Under the pieces are notes generated by a model. That model saw only the letters and a program-made list of their open reading frames with translations, ran no database searches and had not been told where the DNA came from. Shown here piece by piece: positions 12,398 through 22,811 of a DNA stretch of 64,000 nt. The translations under genes were made by a program, and so were the position numbers. Where the stretch lies: the NCBI GenBank assembly GCA_033439295.1, contig JAVTLE010000005.1, positions 794,501-858,500 of the forward strand. Direction: 5' to 3'. Origin of the DNA: Deuterostichococcus epilithicus. Taxonomy: Eukaryota > Chlorophyta > Trebouxiophyceae > Prasiolales > Stichococcaceae. Numbering within the stretch: position 1 is the first letter of the stretch; each line of letters opens with the position of its first letter.

Positions 12398-13394
12398 TCG
12401 CCGTCATGGCGACCAGCGACAAAGCTGCATCAGCAGCATGTCGCAGATGTGCATGCGATTCAGCTTGTCTGTGATACAACCAAATGCAGGGTGTTCCAAT
12501 CATGATATTAAGGGAACGGAGCAATCAAGTCGCCTCACCTGTGCTGCGTTGCAAAGTGCTTCACATGGGCCCTGCTTTTTGAACTAGTGAATGCCTTCAG
12601 GAGCTTCTTCTTGCCTTTCCCATCCCCTTCAACCATCCTGTTGCGCCCTCGAGAGCTCACATCGACCGAGTTCAGCGCGACTGGGACGTTTCGGTTCTTC
12701 CGGGAGCCAGATTTGGTCAGTGTTTGCGTCTCATAGACAAGAAGCGTTGTACTTACGTGGTGAGTGATCCCGTCAGAGAAGCAATGCTAGGAAAAACCTT
12801 TTCAACACAGATGTGGCGACGGTGCACCTACTTTAGATCTCTATGCCTCATCGTTCAGGTGCCGTCATGCTACAGGGCGCCTTTCAGAGTTGGCGGTAAA
12901 ATAGGTGGCATTTCTATTGCGCGCTCTGTGCGTATCCTATTTGAAACCGCACCGTAACAAAAGTTCGTAGACAACCTTACTATTTTTCCATCAATGCTTC
13001 CATCCCACTTCGGGTGCAGCGTCGACCGATGTCCGGTACCTGGCCAGATATCTCCGTTGACGGAGATCGGCGTGATCGATCTCCGGCCCAACCTTTCAAC
13101 TATCAACCACAGTTACAACGTTGAGGCGCAGATGGCATTTCAATTTTCAACTGTCATCCTCAGATACAAGCTGTCAGCAAGTGAAGCAAATAAATTTAGA
13201 CGATCATGCAAGTGCATCTGTTTGCGTTCTGCTTCGCTCAGCCAGATGGTCAAGTCGGATCAAAATTGGGGCATCTGAGACGCGTGCTGCGGCCCCCGCA
13301 GAATACTGCCGTTCATCTCTCTGTACACACTGATGCTTGCCGCCAGTAATGTCGATTTCCAGGTCGACCCGATTTGCTGGCCTGGGGCCACCAT
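12398..13394. other. Intergenic or unresolved stretch
   Basis: This lies between the LRR gene and the 3' end of the dioxygenase gene. It may contain the LRR gene's first exon (12400-12524). From about 12700 to 13250 the sequence is visibly less GC-rich than its neighbours, with no recognisable coding exon on either strand. Confidence 0.4.
13113..13117 (-). promoter_or_regulatory. Putative TGTAA poly(A) signal of the dioxygenase gene
   Basis: A minus-strand TGTAA lies about 280 nt downstream of the dioxygenase stop codon. It is tentative because the motif is short. Confidence 0.25.
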
Positions 13395-16300
13395 TCACTC
13401 CGCCTCTAATGTAACCTTCAGCTGCTCGCCGTTCACATTGATGCCACCACGGTTGCCAATCTCCACGCTGCCGCCCAGCAGTTCCGCGTCTGTACAAGAT
13501 TCATCAAGCTTGTTCAACACCCATTGAAATGAGCATTCGGAGAGCTACAACCACGGTGCTATCAGCCAGGTGCTGATGAACAAGCACGTGACCGAACATG
13601 GCACAACAAGCACATGACTCGATCATGGCGCAGGTCACACACAGTCGCATCAACTGCAGCACAGAGGCAGACTACTCACAGTAGCTCGGGAGAGGCCTGT
13701 CGTCTTCGGGCGACAGCCAGAGGCGCAGCAGGTGCCGCCGCTTTTCTGGTTCCTGCACGCACATACACAAGGCGGTTGAGGCAGGAACCGCAGGCACCAG
13801 GACGCCATACTCTCATGCGAGCCTGACGCTCATACAAGGGGTCGAGCTGCAATGTGCGGTGTCAGCTGACGAAAGCTCATGGCCAACTGGAAGCAGGCAT
13901 CAAAACCAGTAAGGCCGACCTCGAAGTCGACAAAGGCGGAGCGGGCATGCAGCACGGTGTGGTTGTTGAGCAGCTGGATGTCGCCCGGCTCCAGCACCGC
14001 GTCCATGCGCAGGTCCTCCGCCGCCGCCAGCTGATTGAACAGCTTGATGGCGTCCAGCTGGGACTGCGCGTCGTAGGTAGATTGACGTGAGTTTGAAACC
14101 AGTTGAAGCAGGTCTGTGCCGATGAAGTGAGAGCAAGAACGGCCTGGGAGGCTGCAGAGCAATGCACGGATCATGCTCAAGAGGCTGCGAAACGCAGCAC
14201 TGCCAGGCAGTGGTCCTGCCCAGCGCGCACCTGCGTCAGCCGCGGGACCTCCGCGTGCCGCTGGCTGCTGAAGAAGTAGTTGGTGGAGATGTTGGTGCTG
14301 AGGTATCCTGCAGGACGACACCGCAGCTCAGAGGAGAACGCCATGCAGAGCGTCTGAGAGCATCCTCGTCGCAGTGTTACGTCAGAAGTGCAGATGAAGT
14401 GCAGCACCAGACCCTGTCTCACCGTCATGGTACGAGAACACTGGCAGCTCGAAGAAGTCCTTGCCATTGCTCTTCTCCGGGATTTCGCCCTACGAGCACA
14501 CAGCAGCCCGAAGGGGCCTCAGCGCATTCCGGATGTGGGGACCCCTGCACCCTCCTGGGCTTGATCGATCAAGGAGGCACGGACAGCGGCATGCGGGGCA
14601 GGAAGGCATGGACGGCGGCTGGGTTTCAAGGAACAGCAGCTCTGTGGGGCAGTTCTTCCCCAGCCAAACGTCAGTGTTTTTTATTCGGCCCAGGCTGACC
14701 TTGCGGTCAAAGTACCAGGCGCCGCGGCTGGCAAGCGTGCGCGCCAGGTGGGGCGCCAGCTCCAGCACGCGGTTGTGCACCGACACGCTGCTCGTCCAGG
14801 CGCTGTGGCCACCCTCCTTGGCGTTGTGCAGGCACAGCAGCCCTGCAGCAGTGCATGCCAAGGCATGAGCAGGCGGGAGAGGCGCTACCTTTGGGGAGGT
14901 AGGAAACCTGATACTTAGTGACAGTCCTACGGCGATGACAAGGGGTAGGCACACAGGGGACACAGACGCACACGGGTCCAGGCAGCGCACCGACTATATC
15001 GCTGGAGTCATTGTGGTACGGCTGCAGGAGCAGAACACAGACAATTCAGTGCTGTAGTATAGCAAGGAGCAGGACCATGGCAAAAATGCACGGAGTGAGA
15101 GTGGACTGAAGCCAAACGAAGGAGGAGGGACACGAAGGGGCGCGGTATCCACCTGAGCCTGCAGCGAACACAAAACACAGCTCAGCAAGCGAGGATTGGA
15201 TAGCATCTTCCCTGACACCTATCAAACAGCCGCAGGGGCCATCTCGTGTGACGCTGTCCATCACATCAGCCTGTCCACCTCGTGTGACACTGCCCATCAC
15301 ATCAGCAGGCATGTCACCTCGTGAGTGGCGTACAGGCGCGTTGTCGCCAGCGTAGGGTCGTGCCCGATGTCCTTGATGTGGCCTACCAAGTGGCCCTGCA
15401 TCAGCACCACAACCAATGGATTGTAGGTACCTCTAGCTTCTGGATACCTCTCTGGAGCAGCAATCGTGCATGTTGACCTGGGTTCGCCAGCCACACCTTC
15501 TTGTTATTGCTGACGGCCTTGCCAAAGTAGGTGCCGATGATCCAATACGCAATGACCGACTCCTGGCGGGTGTACCGCTCGACTGGCACGCCCTTGATGA
15601 CCTGCACCCGACAGTGAAAGGGCTGTCAGTTTCCAAAGCAAACCTGGACGGCAAGTGTGCACCAGCCAAGACGCCAGCCGGTGGTGCCGGCGAGCAAACA
15701 ACCCAGAGTCAATGGCGAAGCTAGTTGTCTACTGTGTGTCCTCACACAGCAGAACGATGTGGAATGGCAACCAACCGCGACAGCAGCCTGACTTCCCAAC
15801 AGCATTCTGTAGGTCGACCAATTTCGCTGACCTGGAAACCACGGCCGCGGATGACTTCTTGCCGGATGTCCAGCAGCCGTTTGCCCAGCTGGGCCAGCTC
15901 CACATCGCCGCGCTTCACATCCTGCACGAGCGCGACACACCTTAGTTCGAGATAACATCAAACCTTCAGGTCGATGTTTGAAGATGTTTCCGACCGGGTG
16001 CATGCGTTTGTGTAACCTTCATGGCTCGCCAATCTGCCAACTCCCCACCTGGATGCGCGCGCCGCTGGCGATGACCTGCGCGACTGCCGAGTCCAGCTCC
16101 TGGACGTCGTCTGGCGACAGGCGGTAGATCCACTGCTCATTGTCCCTGTAGTCCGCCGCCACCCAGGCGGAGGGGCCGGTCACCGGCTCGAAGGGCCGCA
16201 CGCTGCCCTGCGGGTTGTCTCGCCTGCATGCCGGTGCAATGGTGTCGGCGATGTTGGGAGAACACGGGTAGTGAGTAGTGACGCCAGATTTCAATCCCTT

Positions 16301-16999
16301 CCTGTATCAGCTGAGACGCGTACCACAGGCACAAGGCCAGACAACAAGTCTGCACATGCTGCGCAGACAGGCGCCATATATGTGCTCGACAGCACTGGTA
16401 ACACGCGGAGCCTCACTTTGTGCTGGACGGTGCTGCATCGGCGTACGGTGCTGATGCAGGCGAGGCTGCGGTGCTTGCCATGTTGAAGTGGTCTGTCAGT
16501 TCCTGCAATTGCACAGTCAGCTCTGTGGGCCTTTCAGCCGACGAAATGCAAACGCAAATGAGTCGAAGCGTTCACACATGCTTCACACAGCGTGTATCTG
16601 AAGCGTGTGTAAGAGACTGGGAGACTGAGACGCCTGGTCCAAGAGCGGAGACTGGCACAGGCTGACTGCCTGACGTCTTTTTCGCCACGTCAGGATGACC
16701 CTGCCATTTGGCGCCTTAAACAAGTTTGTATGAGTTCGCAGACATGCCCAGCACGAAAGAGGGCTGACTTTGACTTCAGCTTCGACGGCTTTGACGTGTT
16801 TGCGGCTGCGAGGGTGTGGCAGGACTCCAGCCGAGCCACGGGCGGCCACAGGCCGAACGATGGTGCGGGCCCGGTTGCGGGCACACAGCGTAATGTCTCG
16901 AGGCGCAAGCTGCGCCCCAAGGACGGTTGCCTTCATGTTGTGGAGCAGCTGTGGCCGCATGTCTGGCAAAGGAGGACGGGCTACGGCTGGGCTGCTCAC
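13395..16999 (-). CDS. TauD/TfdA-like 2-oxoglutarate Fe(II) dioxygenase
   Basis: Exons on the minus strand spell out a TauD-like protein of the type I associate with fungal TauD proteins. The N-terminus (MSSPAVARPPLP at 16999, or MKATVLGAQL at 16936) is Arg/Ser/Ala-rich and could be a transit peptide. Then come VTGPSAWVAADYRDNEQWIY (about 16190), KRGDVELAQLGKRLLDIRQE (about 15910), KGVPVERYTRQESVIAYW (about 15600), LVGHIKDIGHDPTLATTRLY (about 15390), the iron-ligand HxD motif in PYHNDSSDIVG (about 15020), HNAKEGGHSAWTSS (about 14835), FFELPVFSYHDG (about 14450), NYFFSSQRHAEVPRLTQVR (about 14280), the distal His in GDIQLLNNHTVLHARSAF (about 13990), KRRHLLRLWLSPEDDRPLPE (about 13740) and GNRGGINVNGEQLKVTLEAE, ending at 13395. 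All expected iron ligands are present, so it looks active. The substrate is unknown. Its upstream neighbour at 17467-18147 is on the same strand. Confidence 0.85.
15240..15325 (-). repeat. Tandem 37-nt repeat overlapping a 5' splice site
   Basis: On the dioxygenase strand the exon ending ..YATHE is followed by a donor. The segment from CACGAGGTGA through CTGATGTGATGG is then repeated, giving about three copies of a 37-nt unit in which CACGAG plus a GTG-type donor recurs. The extra copies lie in the intron. Confidence 0.75.
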
Positions 17000-17466
17000 C
17001 TGATCTGCTTGACGGCTTGAAATGACGCTTCTGCGCAGGATGAGACGCTTTCGTTCTCTGCTCGTAGACGCTTCTGGCCCGTAAGCCGTCCGCGTAAGCG
17101 ATGTTCGAGAGAAAATGACGAAGTGGAACGTGCGCCAACGTGCGCCCGTGGTCGCTACACGTGCCGGCGTAAAAAATCGTAATAGGGTTTACCAGCTCAG
17201 TGCCAGAGAAGGAGGAATCGAGGGCGCATTTGCGTGACATGCTGCGCCAGACAAAGAGCAGCCCCAGCGTCGTGTCGCACGCGTGCCACCGCTGCCTGTT
17301 GGACGCCTGCACGCGGCGGTAATTTGAGGTAAATGGTCGGTGCCCAACGCAGATGCTTCCAGCACCTGGATGCCGACTGGAAAGCGCATTGGCAACTAAC
17401 TCGAGCAACAAGCAGGATGCTTGCGTTGTCTGCAGTCGCTCAGCACAGTGCGAAAACGACCGGCAG

Positions 17467-18147
17467 TCAGGCGCGCCTGCAGGGTCCAGGCGCTGGGGAA
17501 GTTGGGGAGACATCGGCGCGCAGGTTATAGAAGTTGCAGGCCAGCGCACAGCCAGAGCCCAGGTCCAGGCTCCACCATGTGGCCAACGCGGCGCACTCCA
17601 GCCACGACCCTGCAAAGTTCAAGCGCACAAAGTTGAGGCCCACCAGCGCCTGCCAGGGAAGCGGAACGGGTTGGAGGGGAGCTTCTGTTGATCCAAGACT
17701 GCAGGCAGCTTGGCGGCCCAAAAATGATCTGTTTCCGGCCGACCTGCCCCGTGCCATGTGTCAGAAGTTGGATTGGGATGCGGCAATCGAGGGTGTGGGA
17801 AGCCTTCCTCTGCAAACACAAGGAAGCCTGCCGGAACTGACGCAATTCTGGCACAAATGCACCTTGGGGTCGGTGCTGCAGCAGATGAGGGAGCTGGCAG
17901 GGTGTGTAGCTTCCAGTCAGGCCGACTAAGGCCAGCAAGACGCTCTCCTTTGTGGGGCGCAACCTTCTTGCATAAGTTGTGCAAGTCACACCTTGGCATC
18001 GCCGCTGCGGCAGGCGTACGAGGCCGAAACGAGGCCGGCCGCCTCGGAAAAATTTGAGGCGGCCTGCGGGTGTACCCAGGCGCTGGCGCCGCAGTTGCGC
18101 CCCAGCAAGGTGCAACACCCCGTTGGCGTCCCCTGCAGCGCACTCAT
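17467..18147 (-). CDS. Small hypothetical protein, 2-3 exons
   Basis: I do not recognise this gene. Exon 1 (18147-17992) opens MSALQGTPTGCCTLLGRNCG and ends SYACRSGDAK at a GTGTGA donor in phase 0. A clear downstream exon (about 17655-17467) starts after CTGGCAG with ALVGLNFVRLNFAGSWLECA, continues ATWWSLDLGSGCALACNF and stops at TGA. It is rich in Cys, Trp and hydrophobic residues and could be membrane-associated or secreted. A possible middle exon (about 17880-17740) is open in the same phase after CTGCTGCAG, reading HRPQGAFVPELRQFRQ. The start is only 70 bp from the divergent reductase 1 start. An alternative is that these are 5' exons of the dioxygenase gene, but the TGA argues against that. 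Confidence 0.4.
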
Positions 18148-18217
18148 CGTCGAGTCACCTCGCTGCAGTGGCCCTCAGCGAAGCTACGCTCTGTCACGGC
18201 GGAGTGGCGTACGCGTC
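18148..18217. promoter_or_regulatory. Compact bidirectional promoter or 5' region
   Basis: Only 70 bp separate the proposed minus-strand ATG (18147) from the reductase 1 ATG (18218). If both starts are right, the two genes share core promoter elements or have overlapping 5' UTRs. Confidence 0.3.
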
Positions 18218-20361
18218 ATGGCACATACGGCGCTGGTCACCGGGTCAACGGGCTATGTGGCAACTGAGCTCATCAAGCAGCTGTTGCTGAAGGTCCGAAA
18301 CCCCAATCTCTCTCTGTCTCTGTAAAATTGTCTCTGTAGCAATGTCTCTGTCTGACTCTTCATCAGCGACATTGGACACCCACCACGCCCATGTCAGACT
18401 CTCTTTCCTGGCGATGCAGGGCTACAAAGTACGAGGAACCGTGCGGTCTACCAAGGACTCCGCCAAGACGGAAACGCTGCAAGCCCTTGCAGCCGCCCTG
18501 CCAGGTCGGCAGTCTGCACCTTTGTCATGCGTGTGACGCATGCGCCGCGCGGTGGTGCATCAGCATTGTGGACATCTTTTCAGCATTGCCCAAATCTGAG
18601 TGTTGTGTCCTTCTGCTTCCACAGGCACGCTGGAGCTGTTCGAGGCAGACCTGCTACAGGAGGGCAGCTTTGACAGGGCGGTAGCAGGCGCTCGCTATGT
18701 GTTCCACACGGCGTCGCCGTTCTTCATCGAGGCGAGCGCTGTGTTTGACAGGCACTCTGTGACGCCCAGCATGATGAAATACGCTGGGATGTGCTGATAT
18801 CTAGCGCCCTGATCGTGCAACCATTGGCAGCATATCTTGCAGCATGACCGAAGGGAGGATCCGTTTCATGCATCAGGTCAAAAACGATGCGCACGCTGAG
18901 CTCATCCAGCCCGCGGTCGACGGCACGAAGAATGTGCTGCGGAGCGTCGCAAGGAGCAAGGACACTGTCAAGCGTATCGTCCTGACGTCCTCCGTTGCAG
19001 GTAGGCTGCCCGCTGGCACGGGGAGCCATGCTCCTGATGTCCATGTGCTGTCACAGAAGCAACCGTGCTGGTAATTGGCCATGCTGTGGACCTCCATCGC
19101 AGCATCTTGCTGCTCTTTGCACTGGATCACTGCACTGCGGCGTGAATCGAGTTTCGCGAGCGCCGGGATCGTGTGCCGCAGCTGTCGTGGGTGACAAGGA
19201 GACCGCGCCGCCCAAGAATGGCAGCACTTACACGGAAGAGGACTGGAACACGACATCGGCGTCGCAGCAGGAGCACTACTGGGTCTCCAAGGTGCCGACT
19301 GCTGCACTTGAGATGTTCCAAACCTGTTCTTCATAATGCAGCATATCAATGCTGGACGCTTCAATTTCACAGGCACCGCAACGGCTCTTGGGAGATAGTG
19401 TCCCACAGGTCCATGGAAAGCTTCACCTCTACCCCGATGCTGACTGCCACGCTGGCCGTGTGGCAATGCAGACAGAGGCGGAGAAGGCGGCGTGGGATTT
19501 TGCGGAGGCGGAGGGCCTCTCCCTGGTGGCCATCCTGCCCAATTTCGTGATGGGGCCAATCACTTCGCCCACCGCCAGCGGCACCAGCATCGGCTACATG
19601 AAGGTGGGATGTGGGGCTTGTGTTGATGCGGACCTTTGCTTGAACGTCGGCTGCCGCTGTTTGATTCAGCTAGATTGCTGAAATTTTGCCTGGGCCACAG
19701 ACCGACTAGGCCAAGCTTCTGGACGTCCATGATGATGTACGTTTTTGAGGCGGCGCTCGACACTGCATTTGAGCCACAAGACAGCTGCATCGAGGTTTGC
19801 ATCCCGGGCTCTGGCACCACCGTCCAGGCTTGCTCAGGCAACACGGTGTTTGGTGCAGGCCTGGCTGGAGGGCACACCCGGCGGCAACCCCACCCACGCA
19901 GACGTGCGGGACGTCGCGCGGGCGCACATCCTTGCGGCAGAGAATCCCTCTGCCTCCGGACGCTACATCGTCAGCCATTCGCAGACCAGCAATCCGGCAG
20001 AGGTTGGCAGGTGGCTGCAGGTGAATATCCTACAGCCTTCTGCAAGATGTGATGCGGGACGACGACAGCTGTATGCCTCGTGGTGGTAGCGGTGGTGGTA
20101 GCAGCGGTGAGCGGGCATTGCCTGGGCTGCATTTCTCAACCCAGAGCCTCGCCGATCAGCAAGGAAGCCACTTCATGCGTGCAGGAGCGGTTCCCGCAGT
20201 ACGATATTCCTGTGGGAAAAGAGCAGCAGCCAAAGGATAGCGTGGATGCCTCAAGGGTGCAGAAGGAGCTTGGCTTGTCGATCACACCTCTGCAGGAGAC
20301 GCTATGCGACATGGCCCAGACGCTCATCGCAACGGGCCTCGCGAAGCCGCAATCCAAATAG
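18218..20361 (+). CDS. NAD(P)-dependent reductase, DFR/cinnamoyl-CoA reductase type (copy 1)
   Basis: This is an extended short-chain reductase that reduces a carbonyl or aldehyde with NADPH; the substrate is unknown. I traced eight exons: 18218-18292, 18420-18504, 18625-18731, 18877-19000, 19182-19291, 19472-19603, 19859-20020 and 20185-20361, giving 323 residues without a break. Visible are the Rossmann motif TGSTGYVA near the start, GTVRST (the Arg typical of NADP preference), [32 protein letters not shown], the catalytic YWVSK (YxxxK) before [33 protein letters not shown] and a C-terminus ending LAKPQSK. Exon 3 ends at a GC donor (18732-18733), and the equal exon length in copy 2 supports this. 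It is the first of three tandem paralogues. Confidence 0.92.
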
Positions 20362-20525
20362 ATCTCTGCACTCTTTTGTTTCCCGTACGCTCGCTCCAAA
20401 CGGAGCGTTCATGCGTAAATGCGTACACATCCGATTTCAGCGGTCCTTTCCCATGAAAGATAACTAGTCTGTTGTAGCAGATTTAGCTGCTGACTGCTGA
20501 ACCGTGCCTACTCATTTTCCCGCAT

Positions 20526-20530
20526 TGTAA
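20526..20530 (+). promoter_or_regulatory. Putative TGTAA poly(A) signal of reductase 1
   Basis: A TGTAA lies 165 nt after the reductase 1 stop and 45 nt before the reductase 2 start, as expected for a green-algal 3' end in a tight tandem array. Confidence 0.45.
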
Positions 20531-20574
20531 ACTCCAACTTGAGCTTCGATCCTCTCTAATCAGTGCGTGCCGAC

Positions 20575-22811
20575 ATGGCATCTCTGGCCGTCGTCACAGG
20601 GGCTACAGGGTATGTGGCAAGTGAGCTGATTGGCCAGCTTTTGGGCAAGGTAGGAGTCCACAGACTCCTCTCAACAACTAAATTAGAAAATACTGAACGA
20701 GGTGCAGCACAAGCCTGCACAGCAACGGCTTCCGCGTTGCTCAATTTCGCAAGCGCGTCAATAATTTCAGCAAGGCTGAAATTCAACCGAACCCCTGCCT
20801 CATTTCGTTAGGCCTTTTTTGGTAAGTGCAGGGCTACAATGTTCGTGCGACCGTGCGGTCGACCGCCAACCCCGACCGTTTCAGCACGCTCACCAAGCTG
20901 GCCGAGGCTCTGCCAGGTGTGCAGCGCTGGAACAATGTGCAAAGCAGCTTACAGCTTGACCTTCGCCCGCGGAGCTTGCAGTTGTATTCAGTCCTGCTCC
21001 CGCCAACTGGTCATGTACGAGCATCACGTGGCAGGTGCAGAGGCATAATCCAGGTGCCATGTTCAAGACCCCAGAGTCTTTCTACAGGCACTCTGGAGAT
21101 GTTTGAGGCCGATCTCACGAAGGAAGGCAGCTTCGACGCCGCAGTGAAGGGAGCGGATTTCGTGTTCCACGTCGCGTCGCCGTTCTCCCTGGAGGTGCGC
21201 ATCTACTGCAGCGCAATTGGCAGGGGCTAGTTTGCGCCAGTGAGAGATACGGATTCATGCCAACTCGTGCGATGTTGTGATCGTCCTGGTGCTGGCCCGA
21301 AAAGCTCATCAGACCAAATGTGAGCGCCGCATGGTGCGCCGCATCAATTCAGAGTGCTTCCCAAGTAGCGAGCGTGTTTGGGTTCGTGCTGCAGACACCA
21401 ACGGACGCGCAAAAGGAGCTGATTGAGCCAGCAGTCTCCGGGACAAGGAACCTGCTGGCCAGCGTCGTCAAGAGCAAGGACACCGTCAAGCGGGTCGTCG
21501 TCACCTCATCTGTGGCTGGTGAGGCCTGCGTCGAAAGCAGTATCGATGCGCTGCAGCTTCCGCAACTACTCATGACTGCGACAGCAGCTCAGCTTGTGCT
21601 TGTACGGCACAGCGTTCACTGGCAACACCTGCAAGGAGCCCCCGAAGAATGGCGTCGCCTTCACGGAGGAGGACTGGAACACGGCCAGCACCGTCGAGGC
21701 CGACCCGTATCCTAAGTCGAAGGCGAGAGACCATCGCATGATGTCTGCATCTTGATGCCACTCCGCCTTCTAATTTTGCGTGCGTGGTATGGTGTGGGTG
21801 GCTCGTCTGCTCTGCTGGGGTCTAGCATGAACTTCGTTGGAGGTTAACTACACACCCCATTCCAATGAATGTGCCGTGGAACATGCATGCATGAAACATG
21901 CATGCAGGTTGAGGCGGAGCGAACCGCCTGGGAGATTGCGAAGGCGGAGGGGCTCCCACTTTGCACGATCCTGCCAAGCTACGTCATGGGTCCGGTGCTG
22001 TCCCCCAGCCAGGGCGGCGTCAGCGTTGAGTGGATGAAGGTAATGATGCGACTCTGATTCAGCAACACCCCGGGGGTCTCTGACCGTGCTGGGGCAGCTA
22101 TGCTCATGAACATATCTGATGCTTTGCCACCACTTTGCAACCTCGGGACAGCGCACATCAATGCCTGTACGCCAACAGAGTTCCGCACGAGCCTCTGTAC
22201 TGCCCTAAACCAGGACTGGCTGGAGGGCGTCACGCCCTGGAACTACTGGAGCTTCGTCGACGTGCGTGACATCGCCCGTGCGCACATTCTGGCTGCGGAG
22301 CTGCCCCACGCCGTTGGCAACCGCTACACCGTCGCGCACGCGGGAACATCCGAGCTGCGGCACCTGGGCGAGATTCTGCAGGTGTGCCTTTGGATCGAGG
22401 CATTGAGAGGCCAATCTCAAAGGCATGTACAGCATGCGGCAGCAGGCAAACCCTGGAAAAAAACGCTGCCGCGCGCTTCAGCACCAGCAGGGAATGCCCA
22501 CAGCAACCGCAACATAATGTCGGCGGATGACGGGCGCATCGCAGTCATGCATTCACATCAGTCGTGTGGACACACATCGTGGCGTGGCAGGCTGAGGACA
22601 GTGCTTCATGGACATGCAGGACCGCTTCCCGGAGCTGAAAATCCCCCTTCCCGAGGACCTGCCTAAGACGTACGGCGCTGACAACAGCAAGGTGCAGCGG
22701 GAGTTGGGCCTGAAGTTCACGCCGCTTGAGGAAACCTTTGTGGATATGGCCGTGACGCTGCTACAGCTGGGAATTGCACGGCCTGGGCAGGCTGAGCGCG
22801 CAGAGCAGTAG
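20575..22811 (+). CDS. NAD(P)-dependent reductase, DFR/cinnamoyl-CoA reductase type (copy 2)
   Basis: This is the second tandem paralogue. Its exons are 20575-20649, 20832-20916, 21088-21194, 21395-21518, 21613-21722, 21908-22039, 22214-22381 and 22620-22811, giving 330 residues. Exons 1-6 match copy 1 exactly in length and phase. Motifs are [75 protein letters not shown], catalytic Tyr/Lys in PYPKSK, ILPSYVMGPVLSPSQ and [18 protein letters not shown]. Exon 5 ends at a GC donor (21723-21724), supported by its 110-nt length, equal to copy 1. The gene starts 213 bp after copy 1 and probably arose from it by tandem duplication. Catalytic residues are intact. Confidence 0.92.

Noticed and set aside
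12724-13278. Short open frames on both strands
   Set aside because: Neither strand shows a family motif or a believable exon series. The region is treated as intergenic.
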